Positions 17,409-24,926 of a stretch of 64,000 nt of DNA are shown piece by piece. The notes below the pieces were generated by a model. It was not told the DNA's origin and did no database searches. It saw only the letters and a program-made list of their open reading frames with translations. The stretch comes from Bhargavaea massiliensis (GTDB taxonomy: Bacteria > Bacillota > Bacilli > Bacillales_A > Planococcaceae): contig NZ_JAHBCJ010000007.1 in the NCBI RefSeq assembly GCF_018390575.1, positions 45,833-109,832 of the forward strand. Direction: 5' to 3'. A program made the translations under genes and the position numbers. Every line of letters starts with the position of its first letter. Positions within the stretch are counted from its first letter, which is position 1.

Positions 17409-18872
17409 TCAGGCCGCCGACGGGACGGCTTTCCGGCTCTTGGCCGTTACCGCAATGGCACACAGGAAGGCGGCTGCCATCAGGGTGCCGTCCAACAGAA
17501 GCGGGACGCCCCAGTTCCCCGAAGCATCCCGGAGAGCTCCGGAAACAACAGGCGAAAGGATTGCGCCGATTTCGGCGACCAGGTTCAGCATGCCGAACAT
17601 GGAGCCACGCTGTGCTTCCGGTGCATGTTCCGATGCAAGCGCGTGGGCCACAGGCTGGAGAGCAAAGAAGAAGAGCCCTGAAGTGAACAGCAGCAGGGAT
17701 AGGACAACCGGGTTGCTGTAACCGGCCATCACATATCCGGCGAAGGCAAATGTCAGGACTGCGACAATGCCGGTCTGAAGCGCAAGCACATTCCGGCGGC
17801 CATTCGGCCGGGATGCTGCCCGGTCCGAAATCATGCCCCCAAGCGGGAAACCGATGATGCCGGCCAGTCCGTTAAACGATGCAATCAGCGCAGCGGTGAC
17901 GAGGGCGTTACTGCCGAAGTCCCTGACAATCGATACTGCCCAGAACCCGTAGAACCAAAGGTGCCACATGACCGGGATAAAGAACACGTACATGAGGAGA
18001 AGATTCCGGTTTTTCAGGATCGGTCCGATTTCTTCCTTTCTTCGCCGGTAGACGTACACAATCAGGATCGGGCAGAGTGCAGTCAGGAGAACGGCGATGC
18101 CGACATCGGAGACCCCGAATTTTGTGGCAAGCAGGTAAATGCCCATCACGATTACCAGGAAAACAGCGCTATAGCCGAATAGAGGGGGGAGCGCTTTGCG
18201 GTATTCCGCCTTGATGGCTGGTGATTGAGGATCCAGGTTGGCGGGAAGCTGCTTCGGTTTAAGGTAAATTGTGATCAGTACTCCTGATAATAGCGTGATG
18301 CTCCCGAGGACGAAAAACGGGACCCGCCATGCATGTTCGCCAAAATGAGGTTCCGCCCAGCTGAGCAGCAGTGGGACCCCAAGTGTCGCAACGGTCAATC
18401 CGACCGAGACCCCGGTAAGTGCAACTCCCATCCCCAGCCCGATTTTGTTTGGCGGGGAGTGGAAGGAGATGTAGGAACGGTCATTGGAATAAAAGACGCC
18501 TTCCCCAAGCCCGAGCAGCACACGCAGGAGGATGAAGGTGATGAGCCCGCCCGCGATGCCTGTGAGGAGCGTCGCAATGCCGGCCCAGAAAATACTCAGG
18601 ACGATGATGGCGCGGTAGCCGAACCGGTCACCGAGATATCCGCCGGGGAACTGCATCAGCATGAATCCCGCAAAGAACAGGCTGCCGATCAGGCCGCCGA
18701 TCGCATGGGGATTGTCCACGCCGGCAAAAAAGGCGACCTCATGCTCGATCATGTAGGTGATGAGCGGGCCGGTGGCCGTCCGGTCGATATATGAAACGAA
18801 CCATCCGAGAAACAGCATGGTCCAGATGGTATGGTACTGCTTCCAGTTTCCAGATTTGATCATGTCGGTCAC
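17409..18872 (-). CDS. MFS transporter (anion:cation symporter-like) under SAM-I control
   Basis: A 487-residue 12-helix transporter. The N-terminal WFVSYIDRTATGPLI and motif A (GGYLGDRFGYRA) fit the ACS family (GudP/ExuT-like), which carries organic anions. The preceding SAM-I riboswitch and the location between sulfur genes suggest that it imports a sulfur-containing or methionine-related organic anion. The true substrate cannot be read from the sequence. It appears to be its own transcription unit; the flavoprotein operon beyond its 3' end has a separate promoter. Confidence 0.8.
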   Translation of the reverse strand: MTDMIKSGNWKQYHTIWTMLFLGWFVSYIDRTATGPLITYMIEHEVAFFAGVDNPHAIGGLIGSLFFAGFMLMQFPGGYLGDRFGYRAIIVLSIFWAGIATLLTGIAGGLITFILLRVLLGLGEGVFYSNDRSYISFHSPPNKIGLGMGVALTGVSVGLTVATLGVPLLLSWAEPHFGEHAWRVPFFVLGSITLLSGVLITIYLKPKQLPANLDPQSPAIKAEYRKALPPLFGYSAVFLVIVMGIYLLATKFGVSDVGIAVLLTALCPILIVYVYRRRKEEIGPILKNRNLLLMYVFFIPVMWHLWFYGFWAVSIVRDFGSNALVTAALIASFNGLAGIIGFPLGGMISDRAASRPNGRRNVLALQTGIVAVLTFAFAGYVMAGYSNPVVLSLLLFTSGLFFFALQPVAHALASEHAPEAQRGSMFGMLNLVAEIGAILSPVVSGALRDASGNWGVPLLLDGTLMAAAFLCAIAVTAKSRKAVPSAA

Positions 18873-18902
18873 TCCGTCCGTTTAATTGGGTTGGAGCAAA
18901 TG

Positions 18903-18928
18903 GCAAAAGCCCCGCAAAGCGCGGGGCT
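18903..18928 (-). terminator. Riboswitch terminator of the MFS gene
   Basis: AGCCCCGC / GCGGGGCT hairpin followed by UUUU on the minus strand, directly downstream of the SAM-I aptamer. Confidence 0.85.
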
Positions 18929-18942
18929 CCTCATTCCCATCG

Positions 18943-19054
18943 CTCTCATGTTCAGGCGAAATCACGCCTCCGGAATTGGCACCTTGCCGGAGTGGTTTCT
19001 CCGCGCGGTTGCCGGGCTTCAACGGGCCGGTCCCTCAGCCGCTCTTCATAAGAG
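18943..19054 (-). promoter_or_regulatory. SAM-I (S-box) riboswitch 2
   Basis: Minus-strand landmarks CTCTTATGAAGAG, CTGAGGGACCGGCCC, CCCGGCAACC and AAGGTGCCAATTCC, with a P1 3' strand CATGAGAG pairing to CTCTTATG. A -35 TTGCTG (19081-19086) and -10 TAGATG (19058-19063) lie directly upstream, overlapping the end of the MetE-like gene. That spacing would trim the first bases of P1, so the promoter is less certain than the aptamer. Confidence 0.92.
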
Positions 19055-19090
19055 TGTCATCTATTGGCGGTGCCTCTGTTCAGCAAACGA

Positions 19091-20230
19091 TCAGTTGGTG
19101 TCTTTGCCCCAGATATCTTCTGCGATTTTCACGACGTGGCGGATCTTCGCCCATTGTTCGTCTTCCGTCAGGTTATTGCCTTCTTCCGTCGATGCGAATC
19201 CGCACTGGGGGCTGAGGGCGAGCTGCTCAAGCGGCAGATACTCGGACGCTTCCCGGATGCGGGCCTTGATGGCTTCTTCATCTTCCAGTTCCGGATGCTT
19301 GGACGTGACCAGTCCGAGAACAACGGTGAGGTCCGGGCGATTGACATGGCGAAGCGGTTCGAATCCTCCGGAACGCTCATCGTCAAACTCGAGGAACAGG
19401 CCGTCCACATCCAGGCCTCCAAAGATGATCTTGCCCGCATCCTCGTAGCTTCCGCTTGTGAAGAACGTCGAACGGAAGTTGCCTCGGCAGATGTGCATCG
19501 TGACCAGCAGGTCGTCCGGGCGATCCGCGATGGCCCCGTTAATGGCATCGGCGAACTGATGAATCAGCTGATCAGGGTCGGAACCTTCCGCCCTCAGCCG
19601 GTCGCGTTCTTCTTCCGTGAAGAAAGACGTCCAGGCTGTGTCGTCGATCTGCAAGTAGCGGCATCCGGCATCGTACAGGTCGCGGATCAGCGCGTGGTAT
19701 GCCGGAATCACGTCACGGTAGAAATCTTCTTTCTTATCATAGAAATCCGTTTCCAGCACTGCACGGCCAAAAACAAGGTTCGGGCTAGGGATTGTGAACT
19801 TCACGGTTGTATCATCACCGGCAATTTCTTTCAGTTTCTTGAAATGGTCGATGAACGGATGGTTGCCGCTGTAGCCGATTTTCCCCGTGACTTTGATGCC
19901 GACGGGACGCACCTCAACGCCAGTGAACTTGCGCGTGCCGTTTTCGCCTTCACGGAACTCAATGCCGTCGAGCCCCGCAAGAAAGTCAAAGTGCCACCAG
20001 CTTCGGCGGAATTCCCCGTCCGTGACGCCGCGGAGGCCGTTCGCTTTCTGGGCTTCGACGAGCCGGCGGATCTCTTCGTCTTCGACACGTGTCAGCTCGT
20101 CTCGGGTAATCTCTCCCTGCTGGAACTTTGCGCGGGCTTCCTTCAGAGCAGCGGGGCGGAGGAAGCTCCCGACATGGTCGGCGCGAAATGGTGCACGGGT
20201 TTTTTTCTGTTCGTTGATGGATGTTGTCAT
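19091..20230 (-). CDS. MetE C-terminal-like methyltransferase (YxjG/YxjH type), copy 1
   Basis: A 379-residue protein matching the catalytic (C-terminal) half of cobalamin-independent methionine synthase. Probable zinc ligands are His and Cys in VTMHICRGNF and Cys in LSPQCGFAST; the acidic motif LQIDDTAW is also conserved. YxjG/YxjH proteins lack the N-terminal folate domain of MetE and are thought to transfer a methyl group to make methionine from an alternative donor. GAAGGA precedes the ATG. Third gene of the SAM-controlled metI operon. Confidence 0.85.
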   Translation of the reverse strand: MTTSINEQKKTRAPFRADHVGSFLRPAALKEARAKFQQGEITRDELTRVEDEEIRRLVEAQKANGLRGVTDGEFRRSWWHFDFLAGLDGIEFREGENGTRKFTGVEVRPVGIKVTGKIGYSGNHPFIDHFKKLKEIAGDDTTVKFTIPSPNLVFGRAVLETDFYDKKEDFYRDVIPAYHALIRDLYDAGCRYLQIDDTAWTSFFTEEERDRLRAEGSDPDQLIHQFADAINGAIADRPDDLLVTMHICRGNFRSTFFTSGSYEDAGKIIFGGLDVDGLFLEFDDERSGGFEPLRHVNRPDLTVVLGLVTSKHPELEDEEAIKARIREASEYLPLEQLALSPQCGFASTEEGNNLTEDEQWAKIRHVVKIAEDIWGKDTN

Positions 20231-20281
20231 TATGATTCCTTCTTTCTGTGGGTGATAGTCTATGATTCAGGGAAGCGATGT

Positions 20282-21415
20282 TCAGGCCTCAGGATCCCAG
20301 ACGTCCTTGGCGATCTTGGCAACATGCCGGACCTTCGCCCATTGCTCTTCCTCGGTGAGGATGTTTCCTTCCTCAGTGGATGCGAACCCGCACTGCGGGC
20401 TGAGTGCGAGCTGACTGAGCGGCACATAAGTGGCCGCCTCGCGGATTCTTGCCTTGATCTGTTCTTCATCTTCAAGCTCAGGAAACTTCGAAGTGACGAG
20501 GCCGAGTACGATGGTCAGGTCCGGACGGTTGACGAAGCGGAGTGGTTCAAAACCTCCGGAGCGCTCGTCATCGAACTCGAGGAACAGGGCGTCGACGTTC
20601 AGTTTGCTGAAGATGACCTCTGAGGCACCTTCGTAGCTTCCGCTTGAAGCATAGGAAGAGCGGAAATTGCCTCGGCAAATGTGCATCGTCACCAGCAGGT
20701 CATCCGGCCGGCCATCGATGGCTCCATTGATCGCCTCTGCAAACTTGTGGACAAGCTGATCCGGGTCGGAACCGAAGACGCGTGCAAGCGCGCGGCTTTC
20801 TTCGGAGAAGAACAGCGACCATGCCGTGTCATCCAGCTGAAGGTAGCGGCATCCGGCATCATACAAGTCTTTGATGAATGCGCGGTAAGCCGGAATAAGG
20901 TCTTTATAGAAGTCTTCGCCGTTCTGATAAAGGTCGGTTTCGATTCCGCTATGGAAAAAGAGCATGTTTGGGCTCGGGATCGTATATTTCACTTTGACCC
21001 CTTCGCCTGCGATTTCCTGGAGCTTGCGGAAGTGGTCCAGGAATGGATGGTTTCCGGAATAGCCGATCTTGCCGGTCACCTTATAGCCGTGGGCTTTTGT
21101 TTTGACCCCGTTGAACGGGATGCCTTCGCCAGTTTCAGTGTACTCGATGCCGTCCAGGCCAAGAAGGAAGTCCATATGCCACCAGGTCCGGCGGAATTCC
21201 CCGTCCGTGACAGCGGTGAGCCCGTTTTCAAGTTGTGCACTGACGAGCTTTGTAATTTCTTCATCTTCCACACGGGTCAGTTCCTCACGGGGGATCAAGT
21301 CTTCTTTAAACTGCTCACGTGCTTTTTTCAGGCGTTCGGGGCGGAGGAAGCTGCCGACATGGTCGGCTTTGAAAGGTGTACGGACAGATTTTGTTTCCGG
21401 AAGATTGGCGGTCAT
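20282..21415 (-). CDS. MetE C-terminal-like methyltransferase (YxjG/YxjH type), copy 2
   Basis: A paralog of the following gene, with the same ligands (VTMHICRGNF, LSPQCGFAST) and the closely related N-terminal block FKADHVGSFLRP. Two adjacent ATGs (21418 and 21415) are possible; AGAGG is better spaced for 21415. The two copies are clearly diverged, so the duplication is not recent; B. subtilis also keeps two such paralogs. Lies 30 bases after metI in the same operon. Confidence 0.85.
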   Translation of the reverse strand: MTANLPETKSVRTPFKADHVGSFLRPERLKKAREQFKEDLIPREELTRVEDEEITKLVSAQLENGLTAVTDGEFRRTWWHMDFLLGLDGIEYTETGEGIPFNGVKTKAHGYKVTGKIGYSGNHPFLDHFRKLQEIAGEGVKVKYTIPSPNMLFFHSGIETDLYQNGEDFYKDLIPAYRAFIKDLYDAGCRYLQLDDTAWSLFFSEESRALARVFGSDPDQLVHKFAEAINGAIDGRPDDLLVTMHICRGNFRSSYASSGSYEGASEVIFSKLNVDALFLEFDDERSGGFEPLRFVNRPDLTIVLGLVTSKFPELEDEEQIKARIREAATYVPLSQLALSPQCGFASTEEGNILTEEEQWAKVRHVAKIAKDVWDPEA

Positions 21416-21447
21416 CATGATTCCTCTTTTCGTTTGATTTTTTCGAC

Positions 21448-22575
21448 TCAAACAGATGGCTGTCCGGCTTTGGCCAAGGCGACCTGGAAGGCCTGCTTCA
21501 GGTCATCGATGAGATCCTCTGCGTCCTCAATGCCGACGGACAGCCGAAGAAGCGTGCTGTCGATGCCGCGTCTCGTGCGTTCTTCAAGCGGGATGTCCGC
21601 GTGGGTCTGCGTGGAAGGGTAGGTGATAAAACTTTCGACGCCGCCGAGGCTTTCCGCAAACGCGATCAGGCGGAGTTCTTCAAGAAGCGGTGCGACGATG
21701 GCGGAATCCGCCGTCCTGAACGACAGCATCCCGCCCCGGCCGGGATAAAGGACCTCGGTCACTGCCGGCTCCGTTTCCAGGTAGGCGGCGATCTCTTTGG
21801 CATTGGCTTCATGTTGCTTCATGCGGAGCGGGAGTGTCTTCAGCCCCCGGATGACGAGCCATGAGTCGAACGGGGAGAGAACCGCCCCTTCCGCGTTGTG
21901 CTGGGCAGCAAGCTGTTCGCAAAGGGCTTCGCCTTTTGCCACGACAAGCCCGGCCAGCACATCATTGTGGCCGCCGATGTATTTGGTCGCGCTGTGGACG
22001 ACGATATCCGCGCCCAGGGCGATCGGCTTTTGGAGGATCGGCGTGTAGAATGTGTTGTCGACGATCAGCAGGAGGCCGTGCTTTTTCGCGATCCCTGCAT
22101 AGGCTTCGATGTCGATCTCCTGCAAAAGCGGGTTCGTGGGGGATTCGATGAAAAGCGCTTTTGTCGTGCCGGTGATCGCCCGTTCCACTTCATCGGGATT
22201 GCGGAACGTCAGGTAATCGACCGGAACCCCGTACTGCTTCCGGTAATGTTCCAACAGCCGGTACGTTCCGCCGTACAGGTCCTCGGGAGCCAGGATGCCG
22301 TCTCCCGGACGGAAAAGGGACAGCACGAGCCCGATTGCCGCCATGCCGGAACTGCAGGCAAACGCTGCGTCGCCCTCTTCCAGCTCCGCAAACCCTTCCT
22401 CAAGGAGGGAGCGGGTCGGATTCTTCGTGCGTGAATAGTCATAGCCGGTTGATTGCCCGAGCCCGGGATGCTCGTAGGCAGTGGACAGATGGAGCGGAGG
22501 ATTCACCGCACCGGTCCGCGGGTCTTTCCGGTTGCCGAGTTGTGCCAAGAGAGTGGCTGTCTTTTTCGTAGTCAT
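21448..22575 (-). CDS. metI: Cystathionine gamma-synthase / O-acetylhomocysteine thiolyase (MetI type)
   Basis: A 375-residue PLP enzyme of the Cys/Met metabolism family. The PLP lysine lies in SATKYIGGHNDVLAG, and the motifs FACSSGMAA and FIESPTNPLLQEIDI are present. The family makes cystathionine from activated homoserine and cysteine, or homocysteine directly from sulfide. The cystathionine beta-lyase MetC is a close homolog, but the SAM-I leader and first position in a methionine operon favour MetI. AAAGGA precedes the ATG. Confidence 0.85.
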   Translation of the reverse strand: MTTKKTATLLAQLGNRKDPRTGAVNPPLHLSTAYEHPGLGQSTGYDYSRTKNPTRSLLEEGFAELEEGDAAFACSSGMAAIGLVLSLFRPGDGILAPEDLYGGTYRLLEHYRKQYGVPVDYLTFRNPDEVERAITGTTKALFIESPTNPLLQEIDIEAYAGIAKKHGLLLIVDNTFYTPILQKPIALGADIVVHSATKYIGGHNDVLAGLVVAKGEALCEQLAAQHNAEGAVLSPFDSWLVIRGLKTLPLRMKQHEANAKEIAAYLETEPAVTEVLYPGRGGMLSFRTADSAIVAPLLEELRLIAFAESLGGVESFITYPSTQTHADIPLEERTRRGIDSTLLRLSVGIEDAEDLIDDLKQAFQVALAKAGQPSV

Positions 22576-22612
22576 GGATTCGTCATCCTTTCAATGGTTG
22601 GGTCGGGAGGGT

Positions 22613-22646
22613 ATAAAAAAGAGCCCTCCGAATAAGAAGAGGACTC
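22613..22646 (-). terminator. Riboswitch terminator of the metI operon
   Basis: GAGTCCTC / GAGGGCTC hairpin followed by six U on the minus strand, between aptamer and metI. Confidence 0.85.
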
Positions 22647-22667
22647 TGCGGGTGAACAGATGATCTT

Positions 22668-22770
22668 CTTATCTTCCGGAACCTTGCAGGATCCGCTGGA
22701 AGTAGCACCTTTGCCTTGCGGCTGGTTGCTGAGACATCATAGGGCCAGTCCCTCCGTCTCTCTTGATAAG
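22668..22770 (-). promoter_or_regulatory. SAM-I (S-box) riboswitch 3
   Basis: Minus-strand landmarks CTTATCAAGAGAG, GGAGGGACTGGCCC, CAGCAACC and AAGGTGCTACTTCC, with P1 3' strand GATAAG pairing to CTTATC. It controls metI and the two MetE-like genes. Confidence 0.93.
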
Positions 22771-22810
22771 AATTGCCTGATTCAATTGTTTGAAAAAAGT
22801 GATTGCTCTC

Positions 22811-22839
22811 ACTTTAGCACCCTTTCAGGCGGGCGGCAA
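22811..22839 (-). promoter_or_regulatory. Promoter of the metI leader
   Basis: Minus strand -35 TTGCCG (22834-22839) and -10 TAAAGT (22811-22816), 17-base spacer, about 40 bases upstream of the S-box. With the riboswitch it explains most of the 394-base gap. Confidence 0.65.
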
Positions 22840-22969
22840 GCCTTTTTTTGAAAATGAAAAATGTAAGCGATTCCTTTTCCGGGCGAGCAGTTTTGCGGAT
22901 AGATCCGGACATTTCGTATATGATAACTTACGACATGAATACACAATTGCCGAAGGAGTGTCTGATCAT

Positions 22970-23536
22970 ATGCCGATTAAAGTGAAAGCAATCATCGGGA
23001 GCACCAGCTCCACTTCATATAACCTGAAAGTCGTCGAAGCCATGCGCAAACGATATGCGGACCGCCTGGAGATCATGCCGATCTTCATCAATGCCCTTGA
23101 GCCGTTTTCGATCGATAACGAAAACAATCCGTCTGAAGACGTTATCGACTTCAAGAAAGACGTGGCTGATTCGGATGCGGTGCTTTTTGCCGTGCCGGAA
23201 TACAACTTCTCCATCCCGGGCCAGCTGAAAAATGCGATCGACTGGATGAGCCGGGGCGAACTCGTGCTGAACAATAAGCCGACATTCATCATCGGCGCGT
23301 CGATGGGCGTGCTCGGATCCGTCCGTGCCCAGCAGCATCTGCGCGAAATCCTGTCGAACCCGAACCTCGCTCCCGCGATTTTGCCGCAAAACGAAGTCTA
23401 TATCGGGGCTGTCCATGAAAAGCTGGATGAAGCGGGCAACCTGACCGACGAAGGGACTGTCGCGTTCCTCGATATTGTCGTTGACAACTTCATCAAGTTT
23501 TACGAGAAGGAAAAAGCGGCTGCGGCTGCTAACTGA
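22970..23536 (+). CDS. NAD(P)H-dependent FMN reductase (azoreductase-like flavoprotein)
   Basis: A 188-residue flavodoxin-fold protein of the NADPH-dependent FMN reductase family. The phosphate-binding loop GSTSSTSYN and the signature PEYNFSIPGQLKNAIDW are present. It should reduce flavins, quinones or azo compounds in the cytosol. The frame is open upstream, but AAGGAG precedes the ATG at 22970 and conservation begins there. It is divergent from the metI operon, so a link to sulfur monooxygenases, which need reduced flavin, is possible but unproven. Confidence 0.85.
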   Translation: MPIKVKAIIGSTSSTSYNLKVVEAMRKRYADRLEIMPIFINALEPFSIDNENNPSEDVIDFKKDVADSDAVLFAVPEYNFSIPGQLKNAIDWMSRGELVLNNKPTFIIGASMGVLGSVRAQQHLREILSNPNLAPAILPQNEVYIGAVHEKLDEAGNLTDEGTVAFLDIVVDNFIKFYEKEKAAAAAN

Positions 23537-23543
23537 CCATATC

Positions 23544-23573
23544 GTCCATCCGGCTTTGCCGGGTGGGCTTTTT
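23544..23573 (+). terminator. Terminator of the FMN reductase gene
   Basis: CCATCCGGC-TTT-GCCGGGTGG stem followed by TTTTT. Confidence 0.85.
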
Positions 23574-23653
23574 CATTAGGGGTCCATGGCTGATTGCTTC
23601 CGGGCACTTGCGGGTAAACTATGGTTGAGAGATCAATGGAAGGAGCGATTGCC

Positions 23654-23833
23654 ATGAACGATAAGAAAGACCGTGCGGGCAAGGCGGAAGACCAGGCGCT
23701 CGGACCGGACGGCAAAAATGACTTTACCGGCATGCCGGACAAGCAGATGCCGGACCTCGAGCCCGATCAGAGCCCGGAAGGACAGGTTGAACAGGCAGAA
23801 CAAAGCATAAAGCGGGACAAGGGTGGGGAATAA
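23654..23833 (+). CDS. Small hydrophilic protein, unknown function
   Basis: A 59-residue, highly charged protein without hydrophobic segments or cysteines, rich in Asp, Glu, Lys, Gly, Pro and Gln (for example DLEPDQSPEGQVEQAEQ). It looks intrinsically disordered. AGGAG lies 8 bases before the ATG and a strong terminator follows, which supports a real gene. No family was recognised; it resembles stress- or spore-associated small hydrophilic proteins only in general composition. Confidence 0.6.
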   Translation: MNDKKDRAGKAEDQALGPDGKNDFTGMPDKQMPDLEPDQSPEGQVEQAEQSIKRDKGGE

Positions 23834-23872
23834 CCCATTCCGGTTCCCGAAATAGGGGGTAAACTCCCATGG

Positions 23873-23904
23873 GCCGCACGGCGATTGACACCGTGCGGCT
23901 TTTT
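23873..23904 (+). terminator. Terminator after the small hydrophilic gene
   Basis: GCCGCACGG / CCGTGCGGC perfect stem followed by TTTTT. Confidence 0.85.
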
Positions 23905-24033
23905 ATGTGCGCAAAACGGGCGAAATCATCGGAAGGCACCGATAGATTCGCCCGAGCTGGTGCTTGCTTTCCGAATACAGTGATAGAGCAAGGTGAAAAG
24001 GCCTTGCGAGAAAAAGCAGAGGAGGTGAGAAAC

Positions 24034-24750
24034 ATGGGAAAAGAACAACAACTGATGGCCATGATCAAGGACGAGATGCCAAGGATCATGTACAACATCG
24101 ATGAGCAGATGGCCGTTGCAAAAGCAGCAGGCAATATGGAAGAAGTGCGGGAACTTCAGGCACTCCGCGCAGAATTTGCACAAACGGATATCAACGGGAT
24201 CATTGACCGCCTGGTCTTCGATCTGGCCACCTTCACTCTGCCTGAGGCATCCATCATGGATGGACCTTACAGCTACGCGCCGCCTGTCATCTGGCCCAAA
24301 ACCGATGCTGTTCTGGAGTGCTGCCTTGCAGCTGCATCAGCACCGGCTGCCGGCCAGACAAACGGCCAAGTCTACAATCCGTGCGGCTGTGGCCCAGGAC
24401 CAGGCCCGGTTCCGACAGAGACATTCGACCTGAAAGCCTGCGGGTTCATCAACTGGTACCTCAAGCTTTGCCTCAACACAACACTGATCGGAAAATACGA
24501 TGCCTGCGGCAGTACAAATTATCTGCCGTTCTCGGCTGCCGGCACGACTTGTGTCGACAACATTCTTTGCAGGAATGTAACAGACCTGGCAAGATGTCCG
24601 GAAATGGATCTGTGCAAAGTCCGTTCCATTGCGATCCGATGCAAGACTTGCCCGATTGCGCAATTGGCAGTCGACAACAAAAAGGTGGTCACGTACCTGA
24701 TCATCTTCTTCCTGCCGCCGTGTGAAGCCCCGGCAAACGGAGCCCTGTGA
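24034..24750 (+). CDS. Cysteine-rich protein, unknown function
   Basis: A 238-residue protein not recognised as a named family. Residues 1-75 are a mixed-charge, probably helical region (MEEVRELQALRAEFAQ). The rest holds 14 cysteines, including LECCLA, NPCGCGPGPGP and IRCKTCPIA. There is no signal peptide, but a hydrophobic segment (VVTYLIIFFLPPC) lies near the C-terminus. GGAGGTG lies 8 bases before the ATG at 24034, although the frame is open further upstream. The composition recalls cross-linked outer-layer (spore-coat or exosporium-like) proteins; that is only a guess. It has its own strong terminator. Confidence 0.7.
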   Translation: MGKEQQLMAMIKDEMPRIMYNIDEQMAVAKAAGNMEEVRELQALRAEFAQTDINGIIDRLVFDLATFTLPEASIMDGPYSYAPPVIWPKTDAVLECCLAAASAPAAGQTNGQVYNPCGCGPGPGPVPTETFDLKACGFINWYLKLCLNTTLIGKYDACGSTNYLPFSAAGTTCVDNILCRNVTDLARCPEMDLCKVRSIAIRCKTCPIAQLAVDNKKVVTYLIIFFLPPCEAPANGAL

Positions 24751-24762
24751 TGCAGCAACCGG

Positions 24763-24806
24763 AAAAGGAGGAGCCTTCCCGAAAAGGGGGGCTCCTTTGT
24801 TTTATT
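24763..24806 (+). terminator. Terminator of the Cys-rich gene
   Basis: AAAGGAGGAGCC / GGCTCCTTT stem followed by a T-rich tail. Confidence 0.75.
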
Positions 24807-24926
24807 TTCGGCCGATACCACTCGGCGACGGACTGGATCCGCCGCTGATTGTGTCGGGTGATGGCGGGGTATAGTCATGTTACTATATAGTTAGTGTAAA
24901 TTCTGAACTTGGAAGAAGGGATTCTG

